Shown here piece by piece: positions 22,788-35,020 of a DNA stretch of 64,000 nt (its first letter is position 1; each line of letters opens with the position of its first letter). The DNA comes from Diploptera punctata (lineage: Eukaryota; Arthropoda; Insecta; Blattodea; Blaberidae), in NCBI GenBank assembly GCA_030220185.1, contig JASPKZ010002332.1, positions 2,498,599 to 2,562,598 of the forward strand, given 5' to 3'. Both the position numbers and the translations under genes were made by a program. The notes under the pieces were generated by a model. That model ran no database searches and had not been told where the DNA came from. It saw nothing but the letters and a program-made list of their open reading frames with translations.

Positions 22788-24048
22788 CTTATGACTAGGG
22801 CCCGGATGTTTATGACCTTAAAATGTTTAAAAAATGACCTACAATATTCCCTTAAAATTCTCTTAAAATGACCTAAAAGTGTAAATTTCATAATAATTAA
22901 CTAATTAATAATAATTATCAATTATTAATTAGAAATGGTCTATGAGAAATAATGATTATTATTGATTAGGGTATGTATTCTAAAGCAATTCCTGTTCTTA
23001 GTAGTAATATAAAATAATTAAAAAAATAATAAGTATCACTAGGTCAATCTCATTTATATTAAACTAATATGAAAAGTTGTTAACTAAACATTGCAATACA
23101 CCACCACGGTCATCCTTAAGTTATCAAAAGCGAACGATCAGCAGTTGTCAGCTAACACGGTTTTATATGGTTTAATGTGTCTTCATAATATTTTATTAAA
23201 TAGCTTTTACACAATGTTGATTTGTCTGGAACAATATGACCTATGGCATTCAAGGAAATCACGTAGTTCAGAATTGTTTAGTTTTTCTAGTTGAATATTT
23301 GTACTAACAAACACTTCACATAATTCTTTAAAAAAATAGAGATGACTTGTTATTTGATGTGGAAGCAATTTGTTTTAACAGTAATTGAGACACTTTTCTT
23401 TTGTTCACATTTGTAAGAGCCTGCAAATGTTTTTCGCGCCCAATATGTCGGTGTACTGTGAAACGTTTATCTGCAGCGACTTTAATTTTGCACACCTTGC
23501 AAAATAATACACTCCCTTCAGTAGCCTGAATTCTGTTATGTACTGTCTTAAACTGATAGCACTAGACACTTCTTGTTTTGACATTTTGCACTGCATGAAA
23601 ATCAACATAACTATACAAAAATGCTACTCTTGTGAGACAATGGGAAATATTACAAATCGAAAGATTCCCGCATTGAAGGGAAAGTACCGAATCAATCCAC
23701 ATGGAGGCATAGCACAGTGGTTTCACGTTATATTGAGGCAACATGACTGTGGTTTCTCACTGACTTGCCTGAGCATAAAAAACAAGATAGCAAAAAAATA
23801 CATAAAAATGAACATTTAACCATAGATTATTTAAAAACTGACGTACAAAAAAATAAATAAAATTACCTAAAATAACGAATAAAATGGCTCTATCACAAAA
23901 AAGTGGAAAAAATGCATTTTAAATACCTACAAAATCGTCATATATCTAACATATTTATTGCACAATGCACTTAATTATTAATCTGCATCGTCTCTGTCAA
24001 CTCGTAAAAAAGGTGACATTTCATCAAAATCCAGGCCTTACTTATGAC
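22788..24048 (-). mobile_element. hAT element with 8-bp target duplication and decayed transposase
   Basis: The 8-bp direct repeat cttatgac (22788-22795 and 24041-24048) flanks 1245 bp whose ends tagggcccgg and ccaggcctta are inverted, the hAT signature. The minus-strand frame near 23600-23280 reads ISLRQYITEF, VYYFARCAKLKSLQINVSQY and, after a break, ELCEVFVSTNIQLEKLNN. This looks like the zinc-finger start of a hAT transposase. It is truncated and out of frame. Confidence 0.75.
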
Positions 24049-24796
24049 ATTTGCTAGGTCATTTTTCCAACTTATCAGTCTGATAGTTGCTTTGAGGTTT
24101 CTAAGCAGTATTTTTTTTTACATTATAGGGTTGTTAACCCTAAGTCCAACCACCCAGCAATCCTGAGGGGGACGATATTTTCTTTTGGGGTTTTCTCCCC
24201 TAGCTGACGGGTCCCAATTTAAATGTCAGGAATTTACTTTTTCACCCTTGCATGTTTTGCATTATCCAGGGGTCACGAGGGCATAGCATTTTGTAGGAAT
24301 ACATGACATTTCCCGAGCTTTTAGATGGAGTGTAATTGTCAGGAACTTACACCCCTTTGAGACCTCATACCTACCAATCAGAAATTGATATATGAATGAA
24401 TGGTTCTCTGTGAAATTTATTCTCATTAAACTATTAGACAATTTTTTTTTCCAAAAAATAAAATCAGTAGGATATTTATAAAAATTGAAATACTAATCTT
24501 AAATCATAAAATGAAATGTCATAAGTTCTGTTAGAGGCCATTAGAACACATATATTTTAAATATAGCCTATCAAGAAACATTGCATTTTTTTAATATTTA
24601 TCTTTAAGTTATGATAGACAATATTTTAAAGAAAATGTTACACTAAATAGGAAGTAAATTCTTAAAAGTTTTGGTAAAAAGTGTTAACAGGATTTAGTGT
24701 CTACTAGAAATACAGTAACTTTTGTCTGATTTGTCTTGAAATGAAATTGGTTACAAATAAATGCTTATATTATGGTAATGTATTTTGTTCACTCCT

Positions 24797-25008
24797 ATAC
24801 TGTATTTTATGGACTGTAAGACATTACAGACTATAAGACACACCTTAATTTTTAAGCAATTTTAAAAAAATAACATTTTTATTAATTATTAGATTGTAAA
24901 GCCAGATTTTAAAAAATCTTACTTTATAAAACCATTCTGGTCATTAAAATCCCAGAAAATTGTCATCTGAACTTTTTTCTTCTTCCTCTTCGTCAACATC
25001 ATTGTCCT

Positions 25009-25039
<31 letters not shown>

Positions 25040-25412
25040 AGATGGTCTTCACTGCCATTGCAAGCGTTACTTACGCCGCACTTCTTGGAAGATTTAACAA
25101 TAATGTCTTCTCTCACTCTAGACCACGACTTTTTATATCCACTGACACACTTGTTTGATTGTATGTTGTTTTAAAGCTGCCTTCGGCGTGAATTCATGTT
25201 GGGTTTCATCCATCATCCATTTGTTCAAGTTCACTGGCATCATAGATTGCAATGATGCATCATAAGCTAGACAGTGTTTTTGGAAGACTGGTGGGAATTT
25301 TAAATCAAACACTGGACATTTATATATTAATTTTGAGTATAAGACACGCCTGAATTTTGGAGGCAATTTTTCGAAGAAAAAAGTGCATCTTATAGTCTGT
25401 AAAATACGATAA
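24797..25412. mobile_element. DNA element with inverted termini
   Basis: The left end tatactgtattttatggact and right end gtctgtaaaatacgata are inverted repeats of about 25 bp, with sub-terminal ataagacacacc / ataagacacgcc. Its 615 bp hold no recognised transposase. It includes a (ta)n run at 25009-25039. The superfamily is uncertain. Confidence 0.6.
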
Positions 25413-25671
25413 TAATGGCCTAATTATCGTTCTGTTTTTAGGGAAGTGAGTTGAATTTACCAGAGAGGCCTTGGTATTCATTGACAACGGCATGTAATAG
25501 CTCAACGTACTTCCCCAGGGAAGAAAAGTAATTGACTTAATAATGTAAAAATGTTACCTGTTTAAAATTTTATTGAGTAATACAATATAATTTTATTGTT
25601 ACACACTTATTTCTCACTTTGATAATTTAAAATTTTATGAACCACAGCATTCGCCGCTTCCTTTACATAAC

Positions 25672-28081
25672 AATCATATCTGTTATATTATTTTTGGTCT
25701 GGACATCTTACCTCAATATTAATGTTGATTTGTTCTGAACATGTTTCAAAACAATTCTGTTTTATCTTCAGCTTTCCCAGACTGGTTTTATTTATGTTGC
25801 ATTTGTTGCACCACCTGGATGTCGATGTCAGCTCCATCCTGTGGTTGGCCAAAGAACCTCCAAACAAGGTCACCCTCCATCGGAATATCAAAATTCATAA
25901 CTCTGTTTCTGTTCTTCTGAATATAAATTTTTTCCCAAATAGTCAGCTCGTTTGTATTTTCTAACTGTTTTAATATTTAGTGTCTGAATTTATATTATGT
26001 TTTTCAGACCAAACATGAGCAGCAACTGCAGATTTTTCAATTTCTCCATTTTTAATATTTCTTATGTGTTCTTTGGTTCTAATTTTTAGGTTTCTTTTTG
26101 TTTTCCCTATATATATCTTTTCACAACCCATGCATTCAATTTGATATATTCCTGACTTTTTATTTTTATCAGTTTTTTCATTTTTGTTGGTTTTTATTAG
26201 TTTATTTTAAACTGTAGTTATTTTTGGTGCTAATTAATATTAAACTTCTCAAATATATTTTGAAATTTATTATGTACCCAGGGGTGATATGTGAATTTCC
26301 TATATTTTTTCATAGGTGGTTCTTCTTTTTCACAAGATTACTTCTGTTTATCATTTTTTGTTTTTTATACTTTTCTATCCTTTTATGTACCATTTTTCAT
26401 CAAACCCATTTTCTCTTGCTACTTTGATTATGTGTTTTTTCTCATGTTTGAAATCTTCTTCGTTTAAGGGTAAGTTTACCAATCTATGAGTTAAACTATT
26501 AAATGCTGCTAATTTATGTCCAATTGGATTGAACCCTGTTGATTTTATAAATTTTCCGTATGAGTTTCTTTCCTATGAATCCTGAATTCAATTTTTCTTT
26601 CTTCTTCGTTTCTGACCAATTTAAGATCCAAAAAAGGTATTTGTTTATTGTCTTCTATTTCTTTGGTGAATTTAATGTTTGTGCTCTGTAAATTTAATAG
26701 TTTTAGGGAATCTCTACATGTTTTTCTTTAACAATACAAATTATATCATCAACATATCTACTCCAAAATTTAAACATTGTGGGATGTGCTTTAGTGATTT
26801 TACATTCAAAATCGCTCATAAATAAATTTGCCAGGAAAGGTGATAATGGGTTTCCCATTGAGAGCCCTGATTTTTTGTCTATAGAAACTCCCATTGAATG
26901 TAAAAAACATTTGATCAATGCATAACGCAGTTAATTTCAAATAATCTTCTTTGATCTCTCTGTCTATGTTGTTTTTTCTTAACCAATTGTTCAATATCTC
27001 CAAAGTTTTTTGTTTCGGTACATTTGTGAATAGTGAAACTACATCAACGAAACCAACCTATCTGTGGGTTCAATTTCCACTTTTTCTAATTTCTTAACTA
27101 ATTCCAATGAATTTTCAATCTGCAGACTTTCAAAATTATTAATTCTTTTAAATTGATTATTCAGCCACTTCGAAATTTTGTAGGTTGGTGATCCAATATT
27201 GTTAATTATTGGCCTCATTTTGTTTCCCAGTTTGTGAATTTTTGGAAGTCCATGTATATTAGGGTTTCTTGGGTTGCTTACTTTTAATTGAAATTTTTCT
27301 TTCTTGGATAGAATTTTAACATTTTTAAAACAGTTTTCCACTTTTTTTATGGTTTTTGGTAGGGGGTCATTCTTAATTTTTTCATAAGAACCACCTATGA
27401 AAAAATATAGGAAATTCACATATCACCCCTGGGTACATAATAAATTTCAAAATATATTTGAGAAGTTTAATATTAAATTAGCACCAAAAAATAACTACAG
27501 TTTAAATAAACTAATAAAAACCAACAAAATGAAAAACTGATAAAAATAAAAAGTCAGGAATATATCAAATTGAATGCATGGGTTGTGAAAAGATATATAT
27601 AGGGAAAACAAAAGAAACCTAAAAATTAGAACCAAAGAACAACATAAGAAATATTAAAAATGGAGAAATTGAAAAATCTGCAGTTGCTGCTCATGTTTGG
27701 TCTGAAAAACATGATATCAATTCAGACACTAAATTATTAAAACAGTTAGAAAATACAAACGAGCTGACTATTTGGGAAAAAATTTATATTCAGAAGAACA
27801 GAAAACAGAGTATGAATTTGATATTCCGATGGAGGGTGACCTTGTTTGGAGGTTCTTTGGCCAACCACAGGATGGAGCTGACATCGACATCCAGGTGGTG
27901 CAACATAATGCAACATAAATAAAACCAGTCTGGGAAAGCTGAAGATAAAACAGAATTGTTTTGAAACATGTTCAAGAACAAATCAACATTAATATTGAGG
28001 TAAGATGTCCAGACCAAAAATAATATAATTAAAATAACCTCAAAATATAACTTCCTAAAATTAAATATTAATCATATCTGT
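25672..28081. mobile_element. Head-to-head composite PLE within one 12-bp target duplication
   Basis: The 12-bp repeat aatcatatctgt (25672-25683 and 28070-28081) flanks 2386 bp. From 27400 leftwards the minus strand encodes most of a PLE: IHGLPKIHK with IINNIGSPTYK, RLVS with a lost motif A, LSMGNPLSPFLANLFM (motif B), FWSRYVDDIICI (motif C), linker and GIY-YIG. From 27395 rightwards the plus strand carries a second copy of the 3' half (GIY-YIG region, 27420-27900). Frames are broken. Hammerhead cores are at 25738-25771 (minus) and 27939-27973 (plus), both CTGAAGA with aaaaca/tgtttt and GAAACATGTTC. Confidence 0.85.
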
Positions 28082-28229
28082 AATTAATATGCAGTGTGAA
28101 ACTGTTATTTAAAATGTCTATCACTAATTCAGGCAACATTAAATAATTGCAGTTTTTTATCAACATTCCCTTGTTATCAAACATTTGATCTCTTCAAACC
28201 AAGATATATACTCACATGAAATGTAAAAA

Positions 28230-28270
28230 TTAAACATAATAATAATAATTATTATTATTATTATAGGAGT
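28230..28270. repeat. Simple (ata/att)n run
   Basis: A short palindromic run of aat/att triplets. Confidence 0.6.
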
Positions 28271-28416
28271 GAACAAAATTATATACACAATTTGGAAAGT
28301 AAGTACATTACTAGTCTCGTACTTATTTGCTAGCCCTCGCTAAAGCTCAGGCTCAAACACGTCCCCGACTAGTAATGTTAATTCCCTTGTTGCATACATA
28401 ACTATTTCCTGCTTGT

Positions 28417-28790
28417 TTACAACCCACCAAGCTCAGTGATACAGTAATCATAATGCAGTTCAAATTTTTTCATATCAATTACATACATTTGATTTATTTC
28501 AGGATTGTTTCTGTTATTTACACACGCATTCTCAATCAAAATATACAATTTTTTTTTCTTCCACACTTCTTGATCTTGTGTGTCTGCTTCTGTCATATTT
28601 CTCTTCTTCATGTTGTCTTGAATTCTCTTTATCCACATTGACTTTGGTCTACCACGTTTCCCTTTTCCAGGAGGTATCCATTTCAATACTTCTTTGTTTC
28701 TGTGTCCCTTCTTCTCATTATATATCCATACCATCTTAGTTGGATTTCTTAAATCTCTTGTACAACATCCTTTTCTACATTCATAATTTC
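28417..28790 (-). pseudogene. Non-LTR retrotransposon C-terminal tail
   Basis: The minus strand reads GKGKRGRPKSMWIKRIQDNM then ADTQDQEVWKK, the basic G-RP-W tail common to several non-LTR polyproteins. No catalytic part is present. Confidence 0.6.
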
Positions 28791-28849
28791 TCTTATTGTA
28801 TTACTTTTTATTTATTTTAATATAATGAAATTGTGAAAAGAAAAATTAA

Positions 28850-29240
28850 TGTCTGAACCAGGAATCGAACACCGTGGACCCTCGTATTCCGTACGAGGGT
28901 GCAAGACCACTACACTATTCGAGACATGGTACAAACATTAACAATTCTTTCCACATATACAAATCTATAATTCTTGTTTCGTCCGCTGCCAGGTAGATGT
29001 CACTACCAACGTCAATGGCCGGCTTCATTTAGAAGTATCTGTGTTTGAGAATTTTACACTACCACTTTTATAAGCAGTAATCAATGTTATTTAACACTTT
29101 CCAATATTGTTATTTTAACACAGTTCCAATAATGGATAATATTATAATGATATTGTGAAAAGAAAAATTAATGTCTGAGCCAGGAATCTAACCGTGGACC
29201 TCTCGTATTCAGTACGAGCGTGTAAGACCACTACACTATT
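28850..29240 (-). repeat. Two tRNA-like repeat copies
   Basis: Copies at 28850-28928 and 29157-29238, each read on the minus strand, with gtagtggtcttgcaccctcg and ttcgattcctggttc (B box). They are bordered by gaaaagaaaaattaatgtct. The second copy has lost bases in the T arm. They are related to the modules at 6.4 and 6.7 kb. Confidence 0.6.
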
Positions 29241-29514
29241 TGATTATTTTTATTTATGTTTTTATTTTAAATAAAATAATACATAAAGCAGGAAAAGTAG
29301 ACATGTTTTATACCATACTGCAGTAGTAAGATATGACTTATGAGGCCTGGTCTTGTGAATGTCAGATGAGTGATTACAGCAGATGGACAAAAAAGGTGAC
29401 AGATCAGAAAAGAAATTGCCATGGTTAGAAAAATGTTTCCAGTAAAGAAAATAATGAATTAAAATTTAAAATTTGTTTTATATCTGAAATGAACATTGTT
29501 GATTTCTCTTGTAG

Positions 29515-29724
29515 GAGAGATGTCCAGGGGATGTAGTGCGATACAATGACATTATTCAGCATGAAACACTTAGAGTAGCAGTATGTGGTATGTTGGAAAA
29601 TGAAACTTGTCTTGCTATTCCTGAAGCACTTCATGAAATAATGGAAAAAACATTTCTTGAGTTTTACGATTGTTATGAGAGCGCCGTCAAGAAAAAACTT
29701 CATCTTCATGGTCAGCATATGCAG
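29515..29724 (+). CDS. UBE2Z: UBE2Z, third exon in window
   Basis: Seventy intact codons between acceptor cttgtag and donor gtaatt. They read ERCPGDVVRYNDIIQHETLR, VAVCGMLENETCLAIPEAL, HEIMEKTFLEFYDCYES and LHLHGQHMQ. The HETxRVAV and MEKxFLEYYD-like blocks are UBE2Z-specific helices C-terminal to the UBC core. It joins the previous exon in phase 0 after GFER. Confidence 0.96.
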
Positions 29725-29776
29725 GTAATTAACAATGGACTTATTAAAAAAATCTATATTTTTACTGATGTCATAT

Positions 29777-29959
29777 AATACAATATCTACTACTTATTTT
29801 AGGAATTCTCACTATGAGGTATATTCATTAAGGTAGAATTTTTTATCGCTCACCTCATACTGAGGATGGAACAGAAACTATGTTCCGAAACTAGTTTATA
29901 GTCAAATAAGAACAACAATATGAGGTGAGTGATAAAAATTCTACCTTAATACAATATCT
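29777..29959. mobile_element. Palindromic element P4 with best-preserved hammerhead
   Basis: The 159-bp unit 29789-29947 is flanked by aatacaatatct (29777-29788, 29948-29959). The arms pair ggtagaattttttatcgctc with gagtgataaaaattctacct. Only the left side carries the tail acttattttaggaattctc. The hammerhead is annotated separately. The closest relatives are at 18264 and 39553. Confidence 0.87.
29860..29903 (+). ncRNA. Hammerhead ribozyme motif in P4
   Basis: All conserved core parts are present in order: CTGAGGA (29860-29866), stem II ggaaca/tgttcc with a seven-base loop, GAAA (29887-29890), and a short stem III ACTA/TAGT with loop gttta, ending in GTC at 29901-29903, the canonical cleavage triplet. 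A four-base-pair stem III is typical of the small hammerheads known in PLEs and retrozymes, which cut best as dimers. Activity is not shown. Confidence 0.75.
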
Positions 29960-30714
29960 GTTTCATGAACAAACTCCAATATACGTTGATTTCTTTTATC
30001 TTAAGTAAGGTGGCAAAGATTGGCTATGCAATGATATTTTAAACTGGTAAGTTAATTTGCTGATGTGGCACTTAAGTAGGATGATGTATTTATTTTCAGT
30101 GCCTATTACCAAATGAAAAGTTTAATTAAAATATGTTGATTGTAAATTAGCATCTACTTCTGATGAGAAGAATGAATTAATTTTGTAAAATTAGATTATC
30201 GTCTATAATCTAACAAGAGGTTGTGATTTTGTCTAATGAAAAACTCAACCTCACATTCGATTTGGAGCGACTGTTTAGCGAATAATACAACATCAGAAGC
30301 TAAAAGTAATGTTTAATATTTACCAAATGTGAGATTGTGTATTCCAATATTACTTCCGGGTGATTTGTAAGCCGGCTGTGGCTGTGTAGTTATAAATAGC
30401 ATATCTTTACTGTTAAATCTCTTCGAACTTGGGAAAAATCAGTAACAGATGATTGTATGAGAAATAATTATTAACAATATGCAGGTTCATTATACAACAT
30501 TTAATAAATATTTTAGAGCAATAGAACTTTTTTTTTTAATTTTTTAAGTTGTTTTCTTTTGGCATTTCTTGCTGTACCATATTGATCATACATAGTTGAA
30601 TCGATATCCTTGTCAAAGAAGTTAATTTGCGGAGATATCTCTCATTACAAATTTTAAATGTGAGGTTATGTATTCCAATCTTACTTCCGGGCAGTTTCTA
30701 AGCCAGCTATATAG

Positions 30715-31565
30715 TTATAAATAGCATATCTAGGCCGAGACTCGAACCCGGGACCTTTGGCTTTCCGGGCCAAATGCTCTACCAACTGAGCTACCGAGGC
30801 GAGTTGTGATCTAGATGCAAATTTTTCTCTTTATATGTTGTAATTTCCTCGCGCCAAATGCTTTGAAACCGTTGCTTCTATCTTTGCATATTGCAGCCTC
30901 TTAGTTAAGAAGACATTAATTGGGAATTTAACACTACTTTATAAAGCCAGTAGGGCTTCTATTGATGTTTTTATTATTGATTTAACACTTCTCACTTAAG
31001 GATAAATTATATTTGAAGAGAAAAATTTTTGCCTAGACCGAGACTTGAACCTGGGACCTTTGGCTTTCCGGGCCAAATGCTCTACCAGCTGAGCTACCGA
31101 GGCAAGTTGTGATCTAGATGCAAATTTTTCTCTTTATACGTTGTAATTCCCTCGTGCCAAATGCTTTTAAACCGTTGCTTCTATCTTTGCATATTGCGGC
31201 CTCTTAGCTAAGAATATAATTTATCCTTCAGTGAGGAAGTGTTAAATTAATAATAAAAACATCAATAGAAACCCTACTGGCTTTATAAAGTAGTGTTAAA
31301 TTCCCAATTAATGTCTTCTTAACTAAGAGCCGCAATATGCAAAGAAGCAACGGTTTCAAAGCATTTGGCGCGGAGAGAAAGAGAAATTACAATGTATAAA
31401 GAGAAAATTTGCATCTAGATCGAAACTCGCCTCGGTTAGCTCAGTTGGTAGAACATTTGGCCCGAAAAGCCAAAGGTCCCAGGTTCGAGTCTCGGTCTAG
31501 GCGAAAATTTTTCTCTTCAAATATAATTTATCTTCAGTGAGAAGTGTGTTAAATTAATAATAAAA
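30715..31565. repeat. Cluster of SINE family C copies in both orientations
   Basis: tRNA-like heads lie at 30731-30803 (-), 31028-31105 (-) and 31427-31506 (+), each with ggtagctcagttggtaga-like A boxes and ggttcgagtc-like B boxes. The bodies (gcgccaaatgcttt, ttaatgtcttctt, taataataaaaacatca) are inverted around 31200, so 30830-31190 and 31200-31400 form a long inverted repeat. Confidence 0.75.
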
Positions 31566-31810
31566 ACATCAAATGTGTGTATGTTTGTTCTATATTGACT
31601 TCTAAGCTCTCAACCAATCTTCATGAAAATTTGTACAACAGGTTTTCAAAAACGTTAAGAGTTTAGCTGCTATCTATTATGTTCTGAAACCATATATAAC
31701 TAAAACTGAGGTATGTATTATCAAAAAAATCAGCGAAATCTGACTGTTAGAAGTGGGAGTTTACCTGAAATTAGGACTTAAAAATTTATTCTAGCAACTG
31801 CCATGTTTGG
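31565..31810 (-). repeat. Fragment of the 14.7-kb interspersed repeat
   Basis: On the minus strand it contains attttgatagatacatacct-type and tagctgttatctattgttct-type blocks like 15100-15310, with a single copy of each. Confidence 0.5.
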
Positions 31811-32009
31811 CTTGTTGCTATATATACCATATAATTTAATTCACCCTTAATATTTAATTTACTTAGGCATAGCAGCAGATACCATCTATTAGTTAGTAAT
31901 AAATAAATATTTGGTCAAACTCTCAATAATAATAGTAATAGTCGTAAGAGGGAGAAAAATCGAACTAATAGTCGTCGTAACTAGAAAATTTTAACGAATC
32001 ATTCTACAA

Positions 32010-32290
32010 AACTAACTCATATAGCACTAACAAACCCACACCTTCATGGCTACACGGACATAAGCTCTCTGTACATCCCTAACTTAGCTAAAGTTTTTCA
32101 ACCATCCCTTGTAATATTTACCTAAAATCATGGTTAATGTTATTCTCTCATCTCATTCTTGGCCTAACTACTGGACACTTTCCCTCTAGTTTTCCTACAA
32201 GAAACTTTTATGTCCCTTTTTCATTCTCCATTCATCCACATATCCTGCCCCATCACCGGGCAGCTTAGGAATTTCGGCAATTATATTATT
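32010..32290 (-). pseudogene. RTE-like C-terminal tail, decayed
   Basis: Parallel to 8360-8600: on the plus strand catggctacacggacataag and ttctctcatctcattcttgg correspond to the same DLREV / GRPRMRWE region. Stops interrupt all frames. Confidence 0.6.
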
Positions 32291-32538
32291 ATCGCATGTA
32301 ACATATTTTTGAGTATGCAAAAATGTCTTTGGATGTAACTTTCTTAGCAGAGTACGAGCTGAGAAAGAACTTTACGGTCTAAGTTTTCATAGATATGACC
32401 CTTAATCTCCCCTCAGAGTCCCCCTCTAGGTGATATGTTGGGAATGGCGACCCTCCAAGGTACCTAGACGCTGAGTCAAATCATTGCTTCCACTTAACTT
32501 GTGCTTTTGCTCCTTTTAATCCTTTCTTATAATAGCAT

Positions 32539-34742
32539 CTCCTGGCTGAATTCTTCGTTTTGTTTTTTTGACTCTGAGGGTATTAGAGCAGTTCGACGGC
32601 CCCCTAGGAGATCTTTTTCATACTTATTCATTCCTCTCTATTTGAATCTATTTTCTTACAACCTCGTTGGGCACTCCACCTTGATGGTGATAAGGGTTAA
32701 TCTTATTATTGACATATTAGGTGTATAGCCATGATTCAAAAGAAATGCCCAGCACAGATTATAAGCTGCATGTAACATCAATGTCAGCCCCCCATTGCAC
32801 CGTAATACACTATATGGAGTCTTCTAAAGCAAAATAAGCATAAGTAATGCAATTGATTTGTGTCATCATTCTACAGCTGGATTCACATAATGAAGAATGA
32901 AATACTTTTAATCTTTTCTCCTCCTTAACGGAAGGCTAGATGATTGTCTACCTCTGTGATTAACACATGTTGATGTGAGGCCAGCAGCCGACTTGGTCAG
33001 CCAAGGACCTTCTAGGCCTGTCACCACTTGGAGTTTTTTTTTTTAAGTAAAAGAGTCCTGTGTTTTCGCATCCAATATAACTGGGAGGAGGATAAGAGTT
33101 TTTTGTAATTTTCAGTTGTAATGTTTTTTTTGAGAGAAGTGGGGTTTGTGGATGAGCGAGAAGAGCCCTCGTAATGCATAAAGAGTATGCATTTCCGAGT
33201 ACTTGGCGCCTATGTTTAATGTCTTTCTACACATGATTCCTGTTTGTAATTATGGTTTCCTAGGTATTTGAATTCTGTTTACTTCTTTAAAATTTGCCTC
33301 ATTTGTCATAACTGTCCATTTTCATTATGTAATTTATTTCTATGTGTGATCATCGATTTAGTTTTGTTGGTGTTTATTTCATGAAGGTAGAGGGTATGAA
33401 GAAAATATTCCTTCACTCTCTTGAACTTCATGTAATATCTGTTTATATTGGTGATGGAGACACTAATACTATAAACATGGCAGTCACAGATTTACAACCA
33501 TCTAATAGAATGTCACATTCAGTGAAATGAAGGTAAAATAATTAATGTGATGGGTAAACTTTGTAGGTAGTAATAGACTCACAGACATCAATAAATATAT
33601 ATTAATAATGCAATTAGGGAAAATTTGTACCTCAGTTGATGACATGAGACAAACACTTGGTGTTACTATTAAAAAAGCTCTCCTGGCTAATTCTTGTTTT
33701 TTTGACTCTGAGGGTATTAGAGCATTCGAGGCCTAGGAGATCTTTTCCTACTTTCATTCCTCTCTATTGATCTATTTCTTACAACCTCGTGGGCACTCAC
33801 CTTGATGGGTGAGAAGGGTTAATCTTATTATTGACATATTAGGTAAACAAGGATTCAAAAAAATGCCCCATATAAGCTGCATGTACATCAATGCAGCCCC
33901 ATTGCAACTTATACACTATATGATTCTTCTAAAGCAAAATAAGCATAAGTATGCAATTGATTTGTGTCATCAGCTACAGCTGGATTCACATAATGAAGAA
34001 TGAAATACTCTTAATCTTTTCTCCTCCCTTAAAGGCTAGATGATTGTCTACCTCTGTGATTAACACATGTTGATGTGAGGCCAGCAGCCGACTGGTCAGC
34101 CAAGGACCTTCTAGGCCTGTCACACTTGGATTTTTTTTTTTAAGTAAAAGAGTCTGTGTTTCGCATCCATATAACTGGGAGAATAAGAGTTTTTTATATT
34201 TTCAGTTGTAATGTTTTTTGAGAGAAGTTTGGATGACAAGAGCCCTCGTAATGCATAATAATATGCATTTCCAGAATTGAGCCTATGTTTAATGTCTTTC
34301 TACACATGATTCCTGTTTGTAATTATGGTTTCTAGGTATTTGAATTCTGTTACTTCTTTAAAATTTGCCTCATTTGTCATAACTGTCCATTTTCATTATG
34401 TAATTTATTTCTATGTGTGATCATCGATTTAGTTTTGTTGGTGTTTATTTCATGAAGGTAGAGGGTATGAAGAAAATATTCCTTCACTCTCTTGAACTTC
34501 ATGTAATATCTGTTATATTGGTGATGGAGACACTAATACTTAAACATGGCAGTCACAGATTTACAACCATCTAATAGAATGTCACATTCAGTGAAATGAA
34601 GGTAAAATAATTATGTGATGGTAAACTTTTGTAGGGTAGTAATAGACTCACAGACATCAATAAATATATTAATAATGCAATTAGGGAAAATTGTACCTCA
34701 GTTGATGACATGAGACAAACACTTGGTGTTACTATTAAAAAA
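32539..34742. repeat. 1.1-kb direct tandem duplication, first copy insertion-rich
   Basis: Copy 1 (32539-33679) and copy 2 (33680-34742) align along their whole length. Each contains, in order, the ttgactctgagggtattag repeat block, the 3' half of SINE family A (32933-33045, 34028-34140) and a minus-strand RTE segment (EINTNKTKSMITHRNKLHNE at about 33390-33310 and 34470-34390). The differences are nearly all extra single bases in copy 1, mostly in its first 700 bases. This looks like an uncorrected long-read copy rather than a natural duplication. Confidence 0.8.
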
Positions 34743-34859
34743 TCTGTACTCAGTGGTACTGTAATGACTACCAATAAAAATATAATCTTTGATTATTATA
34801 ATGTGAGTATTAATAACCTGTATTCAAGAAACTTGTTACTGTAGAACTCCTATGAAGAT

Positions 34860-35020
34860 GTATTGGTGGTCACACACAAAACAATGAGGCAAACTAAAAA
34901 ATTTGAAATATATTACCCTAAAATAAAACATTCTGGAAATAAAACATTTCAAATTGCTGTTAATGATGCAGTAATGACTTTTAACGAAGGTATTTAAGTC
35001 AGAACTAATCTTAAAGCAAT
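34860..35020 (+). other. Short unassigned coding-like fragment
   Basis: One frame reads KKFEIYYPKIKHSGNKTFQI then AVNDAVMTFNEGI before a stop. It looks like decayed transposon coding sequence, but I do not recognise the family. Confidence 0.25.

Larger units (their letters stand above)
11363..29514 (+). other. UBE2Z: UBE2Z intron, 18.2 kb
   Basis: Runs from the donor gtaagt to the acceptor cttgtag at 29514. It is filled with PLE, hAT, RTE and SINE insertions listed separately. The parts 11370-11900, 12780-13500, 21340-22080 and 24050-24790 contain no gene or repeat I can name. Confidence 0.9.
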
